Assembly (NCBI RefSeq): GCF_046244365.1
Contig: NZ_CP176395.1
Span: 6,448,001 to 6,512,000, forward strand
Length of the DNA stretch: 64,000 nucleotides
Direction: 5' to 3'
Source of the DNA: Paenibacillus_V sp046244365
GTDB lineage: Bacteria; Bacillota; Bacilli; Paenibacillales; NBRC-103111
Below the pieces are notes generated by a model. It was not told the origin of the DNA and ran no database searches. It saw nothing but the letters and a program-made list of their open reading frames with translations. This document shows positions 59,034 to 64,000 of the stretch, piece by piece. The position numbers and the translations under genes are program-made. The first letter of the stretch is position 1. Each line of letters starts with the position of its first letter.

Positions 59034-59062
59034 ATGCTATCATGGCAGGAAGCGGCTGGCAA
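59034..59062 (-). promoter_or_regulatory. possible leader promoter of the ABC exporter
   Basis: On the minus strand TTGCCA (59057-59062), 17-base spacer, TAGCAT (59034-59039). The leader to the ATG would be about 235 bases and contains the hairpin at 58884-58931. Confidence 0.4.
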
Positions 59063-59193
59063 TCTTTTTTTCCGGCGGTTTGTCCGCTTTCGTCGCGTCC
59101 CGTTCGTTAAACGTATGGAGTTGCCGTCCCGGTTCGTGTAAAATGCTGTTCATGCAGCAACGATTCGTTGTCAGACGGAAGGAGAATCACAAG

Positions 59194-59985
59194 ATGCCAG
59201 GATTTCTAATCGATTTGGACGGAACGATGTATGCCGGGAATAGACAAATCCCGCACGCAGCCTCCTTCATCCGTGAGCTGGAGCGGCGCGGATGGCCTTA
59301 TTTATACGTCACGAACAATTCGTCGCGCACGCCGGAGCAGGTCGCCGCCCATATTAGCGAGGTCGTCGGCATCGAAGCGCGCAGCGAAAACGTGCTGAGC
59401 TCCGCGCAGGCAGCGGCCGCCTATATCGCCGAACGGCGGGAAGGGCGCCGGGTCTATGCGATCGGGGAAGCCGGCCTGCGGCAGGCGCTAACCGATGCCG
59501 GCCTGGAGCTGGTCGAGGAGCAGCCGGACTATGTCGTGCAGGGCATCGACCGCCAGTTCACATACGCCAAGCTGGAAGCGGCCGTCCGCCATATCGCGGC
59601 AGGAGCGGTGTCCATCATGACGAACCCCGATCATATGCTGCCGGGCGACGGCGGACTAAGCCCCGGCGCGGGTTCGCTAGGCGCTGCCATACGCATGGCA
59701 TCGGGGATCGAGCCGGTCGTTATCGGCAAGCCTTCGCCGATCATCATGCGCTACGCCGTCGAGCGGCTCGGGCTGCCGACCGCGCATATTTGGGCGGTCG
59801 GCGACAACATGCGCACCGACATCGGCGGCGGCATCGCGGCCGGCTGCCGGACGGCGCTCGTGCTGACCGGCGTGGCTACGGCAGCCAACGTCGAAGCGCA
59901 GCTATCGGAAGCCGGCTGCAAACCGGACCTCGTCTGCGGCGATTTGGCCGAGCTGCTGGAACGGCTTGACGGCGCCGCGGGATGA
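59194..59985 (+). CDS. HAD-IIA family phosphatase, NagD/YutF-like
   Basis: A 263-residue HAD phosphatase. The nucleophile motif is FLIDLDGTMYAG (Asp7 and Asp9), motif II is YVTNNSSRTP, the Lys of motif III is in VVIGKPSPIIMR, and motif IV is VGDNMRTDIGGGIAAG. The cap (about 80-180) is the type IIA alpha/beta cap of the NagD-like p-nitrophenyl phosphatase group. GAAGGAGAATCACAAG precedes ATG 59194. Likely role: nucleotide or sugar-phosphate housekeeping; the precise substrate is unknown. Confidence 0.9.
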   Translation: MPGFLIDLDGTMYAGNRQIPHAASFIRELERRGWPYLYVTNNSSRTPEQVAAHISEVVGIEARSENVLSSAQAAAAYIAERREGRRVYAIGEAGLRQALTDAGLELVEEQPDYVVQGIDRQFTYAKLEAAVRHIAAGAVSIMTNPDHMLPGDGGLSPGAGSLGAAIRMASGIEPVVIGKPSPIIMRYAVERLGLPTAHIWAVGDNMRTDIGGGIAAGCRTALVLTGVATAANVEAQLSEAGCKPDLVCGDLAELLERLDGAAG

Positions 59986-60228
59986 CGCTGCTGTCGCTTC
60001 CGGTTTCTCCCTCGGCTATCCTCTTCCAGCCGCTTTGCCGTGCTGCGAGAATCATACTCGCGTTTTCGTCCGGAATTCATACAAATTAATCGTTTTTCGG
60101 TATATTCCGATACTCGAAAATTTGATAACATTTTTAGTATGCACGCTTTCCTGGGAAGCCCTGTTGACGGGTATGACGGAGGGCTTGCGCAAGAAGAGAG
60201 GAAGCGCGCAACCAAAGGGGGACGAAAC

Positions 60229-61821
60229 ATGCCGAACGAACCGCTCACCGTACTTGTTGTCGATGACGAACTGCTTCTCCGCGACGAGCTTCGCCGGTTT
60301 CCGTGGGAAGCCCACGGCATGGAGCTGATCGGCGAAGCGGAGAACGGCGAGGAAGCGCTCCAACTGTGCCGCGCCTCGTCGCCTGACATTGTGATTACCG
60401 ATATCACGATGCCCGTGATGGACGGAATCGCGCTGTTCCGTTCCTTGAAGGCGGAGCTTCCTTATACGCAGGTCATTTTGCTGACCTGCCATTCCGACTT
60501 TACCTACGCCAGAGAAGCCGTAAGACTCGGCGCGATTGAATATTTGGTCAAAGTGACGATGGACGACGAAGATTTGGCTCGGGCGCTGTTCAAGGCCAGA
60601 GAAGCGATCGGCCGTGATCGGTCGCTGCGTCAGAACGAGCGGGATAATGTACGCTGGGAGCTCTCCGAACGGCTTATGCCCCTGATGCTGGATTCCGCTG
60701 ACGTTAGGGATGAAGAATCTGCCTTTGCTTCCGCCATGTCCGCGTTTCGGCTCAGCGCGCCGGTCGGCGTGAGCATGCTGCGTACAGCGGCGCGCGGCAG
60801 CAGCGGTCTGTTCGTGCGGCGTGAAATTCGCCAAACGCTTCTTAAGCTGGAGCATCCTGTCCTGCCTTTCCACTGGGTGCCTGTCGAAGATAACGCCTAC
60901 CTGCTGCTCGTTCGGGAAAACAGCCTTTCCGCCTCCGCCTTCAGAACCTTGCTCGAATCGATCATCGCGGAATTGTACGGGACGCTGAACCGCCATACCC
61001 CGTTTCTCGGCGATACGATGCGCATCTACGCCGTCATCGGCGATACGGCATGTACGGCAGGTCAGTTTGCGGCAAGCCTCAAAAATGTTTTCCCCGAACG
61101 GGCGGAATGTTTTTACGACGGCGAGAGCCGGGTGTTTTACGGAAAAGGCCGTCAGCCTGCCAGGTTGACCGAAACCGTTGCCGACGAGCTGGCGGAGGCG
61201 CTGCGCAAATGCCGGATGAACGAAGCACCGCTATACGAAACCGTGCGTACGGCGCTGACGGAAGGTGCGCTCAAGCATACCGTATCGCCCGACGATTTGA
61301 AAACGCTGTCAATGAACTGGCTAATCGGCTGGTGCCGGGAGCTCGGCATCCTCAAAAACCGGAGGGAGCTTCAGCCGGTCGAAGACGCGGCCACCCTTCA
61401 GGAGCTTATCGCCGTTCTCGCCCACGAAGCCGAGTCGATCGGCCGCGGCAAGAAAAGGATGCGCAAGGAGATCGCCGATGCGAAGTCGTATATCGACGAG
61501 CATTTGGAGCAGCCCGTCACGCTAACGCTGGTTGCCGATCACGTCGGGCTGAGTCCGCATTATTTAAGCCGGCTGTTCCGCGAGGAAATGGAAATGACGC
61601 TCAGCGATTTCGTTACGAAGCAGCGTATGGAGAAAGCCGTCCATCTGCTCAAAACGACCTCCCTCAAGGTTTATGAAGTCGCCAATGCCGTCGGCATTCC
61701 GAGCTACCGGTATTTTACCGCCGTATTCAAGGAATGGGTCGGGGTGGCTCCTAAGGATGCAAGGGCAAGCGCCGCCCGGCTTCCCGTATTCGCAGACGAC
61801 ATCGGGAGCAAACGCATGTAA
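60229..61821 (+). CDS. response regulator with AraC-type DNA-binding domain, YesN-like
   Basis: A 530-residue regulator. The receiver has Asp12, Asp13 and phospho-acceptor Asp58 (VITDITMPVMDG), switch LTCHSDFTYAREAVRLGA and Lys in YLVKVTMDD. A linker of about 280 residues leads to the AraC double helix-turn-helix (TLVADHVGLSPHYLSRLFREEM; VYEVANAVGIPSYRYFTAVFKEW). AAAGGGGGA precedes ATG 60229; a much longer frame above it has no ribosome site. Its kinase follows by 36 bases. Confidence 0.92.
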   Translation: MPNEPLTVLVVDDELLLRDELRRFPWEAHGMELIGEAENGEEALQLCRASSPDIVITDITMPVMDGIALFRSLKAELPYTQVILLTCHSDFTYAREAVRLGAIEYLVKVTMDDEDLARALFKAREAIGRDRSLRQNERDNVRWELSERLMPLMLDSADVRDEESAFASAMSAFRLSAPVGVSMLRTAARGSSGLFVRREIRQTLLKLEHPVLPFHWVPVEDNAYLLLVRENSLSASAFRTLLESIIAELYGTLNRHTPFLGDTMRIYAVIGDTACTAGQFAASLKNVFPERAECFYDGESRVFYGKGRQPARLTETVADELAEALRKCRMNEAPLYETVRTALTEGALKHTVSPDDLKTLSMNWLIGWCRELGILKNRRELQPVEDAATLQELIAVLAHEAESIGRGKKRMRKEIADAKSYIDEHLEQPVTLTLVADHVGLSPHYLSRLFREEMEMTLSDFVTKQRMEKAVHLLKTTSLKVYEVANAVGIPSYRYFTAVFKEWVGVAPKDARASAARLPVFADDIGSKRM

Positions 61822-61856
61822 CGCCAGACTGACATTACGCTAAAAGGATGGTCCGG

Positions 61857-63662
61857 ATGAACGTGAAAAGATGGATACGCTACAGGAGCTGGAGCTTGGC
61901 GACAAGGCAGTTCCTGTTTTTGTTTTTTGCCACTTTAGCGGTGTTTATCGTGCTCGGCTATACGAATTACTATCGTGCGGCCGACCTGTTCAAGGAGCAG
62001 ATTTTGGACGATACGAAGCTGATTGTCGCACGGACCAACCTGTTTCTGGATTCCTACCTCGATACGAGCCAGAATATCCTACTCCTCCTCTCCGCGCGGG
62101 AAGAGCTGCTCGAGTACGGCAAGGAAAAAGAAATGGAGGACTACATGCGCTCCATCGCGCAGAACAACAGCACGATTATCAAGACGCTGTATATCGTGGC
62201 GGACGACGGAAGGGTGTTCTGCAACACTCAGATTTACTATGAAATCATGGGCAATCCGATGCTGCCCAAGCTCTACGACCTCGCGCGGCAAAATTACGGC
62301 GCCTCCATCATCAGCCAGCCGTACGACTCTCCCTTGTCCGGCCGAACGGTCGCTATTACACGCCCGATTTCGAACAAACAGCGCAGCGTATCCGGCATCG
62401 CCGTCGTCGAGCTCGATCTCGATAAGCTCAATCAGAAGCTGTCGGAGCTTACCGCCACGAGCAACCAGTCGTTCGTCCTGCTTTCGGATAAAAATTTCGT
62501 CGTCACCTTCGACAGGGAAAGCGACCTGCTGCCTCATAAGCCGCATATATACCGGGCGGAGCTGCCGGACGATTTCGTCGCCATTCTGGCGGACATGCCG
62601 GCGCGGGACAACCCGCTGGACAGCCCCGGAGGACCGCTTCTTACGGTCAAATCGGGCATGAACCGGCTCGGCTGGACGATGATCGCCTTCATGCGCGAGC
62701 AATACGTGTATCAGAATATTTCGATTCTGTATGACAATTACCGGAACGCGGCCATCGTCTGGATTACGATCCTGCTCTTTATCGCTTTCATGATGTCCCG
62801 GCATTTGACGAGACCGATCCGAACGCTTGTCGCCAAGATGGACCGCGTGCGGGATATGGAGATGGTGTCCAGCCTGCACGTGAATCGCGACGACGAAATC
62901 GGGCGGCTGGCCCGCAGTTACAACGCCATGATGGAGCGGATCCGTAACCTGCTGATGGAAACGAAGCGGATGGAGACGCGCAAAAAGGAGCTGGAGCTGA
63001 AAATGCTGCAGAGCCAAATCGCGCCTCATTTTCTGTATAATACGCTGGCTTGTATCGGAAGCCTGGCGAAGCAGCATAGGACCGAGGAGGTCAAGGAAAC
63101 GATCCGGGCGCTTGTCGGCGTCCTTTCCTTCAGCTTCGACAAGACGAGCGAATTCGTTTCCGTTGAGAAGGAGCTGGAGGGGCTGGAAATGTATTTGTAT
63201 ATTCAGAAAACCCGTTACGCGGACAAATTCGACGTGGTTTGGAAAATCGATCCGAAGGCGCTCTCCTGCTCCGTTCTCAAGCTGACGCTGCAGCCGCTCG
63301 TGGAGAACGCCATTTTTCACGGGATCGTGCCGAGCCGCCGCAAGGGCGAGCTGCGTATCGGAGCGGCTCTGCGAAACGGCTTCTTGTGCTTAACCGTCCG
63401 CGACAACGGCGTCGGGATCAAGGCCGAACGGCTCCGGTCCGTTTTGAACGAACGAAGCCCCGCGGTATCTTTTTCGGGCGACCGTTTTACCGGCATCGGC
63501 TTGAATAATGTTAACGACAGGCTGCGCCTTCATTTCGGGGAATCGTACGGCCTAAAAATTCGAAGCCCCCAATCCGGGGGAACCGTCGTGTTTATTAAAA
63601 TTCCCGCAGCGCCGATCGGGACGAACAGGTCGGACGGTACAAGTCTTTCGAATCCGGAATGA
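61857..63662 (+). CDS. sensor histidine kinase, YesM-like
   Basis: A 601-residue membrane kinase. Helix 1 is FLFLFFATLAVFIVLGYTNY; an extracellular sensor (about 40-295) with the GRTVAITRPISNK Cache-like region follows; helix 2 is NAAIVWITILLFIAFMM; then HAMP, the phospho-acceptor in SQIAPHFLYNTLACIGSL, and an ATPase domain with QPLVENAIFHGIV and VRDNGVGI. ATG 61857 has AGGA eight bases upstream; an ATG at 61848 overlaps that site. With the regulator it probably senses a sugar and drives the transport operon beginning at the right edge. Confidence 0.92.
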   Translation: MNVKRWIRYRSWSLATRQFLFLFFATLAVFIVLGYTNYYRAADLFKEQILDDTKLIVARTNLFLDSYLDTSQNILLLLSAREELLEYGKEKEMEDYMRSIAQNNSTIIKTLYIVADDGRVFCNTQIYYEIMGNPMLPKLYDLARQNYGASIISQPYDSPLSGRTVAITRPISNKQRSVSGIAVVELDLDKLNQKLSELTATSNQSFVLLSDKNFVVTFDRESDLLPHKPHIYRAELPDDFVAILADMPARDNPLDSPGGPLLTVKSGMNRLGWTMIAFMREQYVYQNISILYDNYRNAAIVWITILLFIAFMMSRHLTRPIRTLVAKMDRVRDMEMVSSLHVNRDDEIGRLARSYNAMMERIRNLLMETKRMETRKKELELKMLQSQIAPHFLYNTLACIGSLAKQHRTEEVKETIRALVGVLSFSFDKTSEFVSVEKELEGLEMYLYIQKTRYADKFDVVWKIDPKALSCSVLKLTLQPLVENAIFHGIVPSRRKGELRIGAALRNGFLCLTVRDNGVGIKAERLRSVLNERSPAVSFSGDRFTGIGLNNVNDRLRLHFGESYGLKIRSPQSGGTVVFIKIPAAPIGTNRSDGTSLSNPE

Positions 63663-63890
63663 TGACAAGAAAACCGAATCTGCTATTTTCAAGTTTGGGC
63701 AGAGAGGATGCAGCCGCTTTGATCCAAGAGAGACTGGACAAATAAACGTATCCTTCGGTCGCTTTGGAAGCCCCCCTTAGCCTGTTATTGTTCTCTTGTG
63801 CGAGTTAAGCTAAGCTGCTTCGCGCTTTCCATCCGTTTCTCAGCATAAAGATGACAAATTATCTTACATTATTGTCTGTTTTATGTATAT

Positions 63891-63947
63891 TTGTTCCCAT
63901 TTCCCTCTTGTTATAATGAACATGTTATCAAAATGTATGCGGTTACA
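63891..63947 (+). promoter_or_regulatory. promoter and cre-like site for the operon at the right edge
   Basis: TATAAT (63912-63917) with TTGTTC 15 bases upstream, then TGTATGCGGTTACA (63934-63947), a 13-of-14 match to the cre consensus, 17 to 30 bases past the -10. The rest of 63663-63890 shows no gene. Confidence 0.55.
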
Positions 63948-63982
63948 AACACACGCGGCATGCGTAATAAGAGGTGATCGAT

Positions 63983-64000
63983 CTGGAACAGAAACCGGCC
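63983..64000 (+). CDS. start of a gene cut by the window, probably sugar permease
   Basis: AAGAGGTGAT (63969-63978) is followed by CTGGAACAG..., open to the window edge (six codons, EQKPA). The start would be CTG 63983, or GTG 63974 overlapping the ribosome site. By analogy with the YesN/YesM-LplB order at 9-13 kb it is likely an LplB-type permease, but nothing in the visible codons shows this. Confidence 0.3.

Overview
The window is about 55 % G+C and looks like chromosome from an endospore-forming, flagellated member of the Paenibacillaceae (Paenibacillus or Cohnella type). The main signs are an H-type small acid-soluble spore protein, SigI/RsgI, CheX, a bacterial nitric oxide synthase, and several YesM/YesN two-component pairs placed beside LplB/LplC-type sugar ABC importers. 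I see no rRNA, tRNA, CRISPR array, intact insertion sequence or integrase.

Layout. 0-6 kb: housekeeping and stress genes (NO synthase, Mn-dependent pyrophosphatase, an SDR, an MFS exporter, an AlkD-like repair protein). 6-13.4 kb: a carbohydrate import operon with its own two-component system and a cre-like site. 13.5-15.6 kb: a TetR regulator with a clear palindromic operator, driving a MATE exporter. 15.8-22 kb: an AT-richer accessory patch (AraC, aldo/keto reductase, DinB, DHA2 exporter) with two broken genes, one interrupted by a 10-bp tandem duplication. 22-24.3 kb: a large predicted Tat-exported protein with a tail-spike-like C-terminus. 24.4-36.1 kb: a second carbohydrate locus (DUF4838 glycosidase-like protein, binding lipoprotein, two permeases, FAD oxidoreductase) flanked by two paralogous AraC regulators, followed by PIG-L deacetylase and ROK repressor genes. 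36.2-37.3 kb: a small gene behind a LexA-type box, a candidate structured RNA with its own terminator, and the stump of a YesM-type kinase.

37.4-50.3 kb: mostly core genes (YuiH-like molybdoenzyme, Fe-S aldo/keto reductase, SigI/RsgI, peroxiredoxin, LeuB, CPBP protease, aminotransferase), plus a GcvH-like protein with no lipoylation lysine. 50.4-52 kb: an accessory patch with six tandem 22-bp palindromes, the C-terminal stump of a Thg1-like polymerase, its partner P-loop kinase, and unknown AT-rich genes. 52-64 kb: a UMP kinase, a compact transcription unit for a possible 24-residue peptide, sspH, an IMP dehydrogenase, cheX, a three-gene ABC exporter behind a possible attenuator, a NagD-like phosphatase, and a second YesN/YesM pair leading into a transport operon that runs off the window.

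The common theme is sugar scavenging: two YesN/YesM-controlled importers with near-identical cre-like sites, and a third locus under AraC/ROK control. The least explained items are the structured RNA at 36.7-36.9 kb, the palindrome array at 50.5 kb, the SOS-box small gene, the peptide unit at 53.1 kb and the lysine-less GcvH. Functions come from reading the sequence and translations only; no database search was possible.
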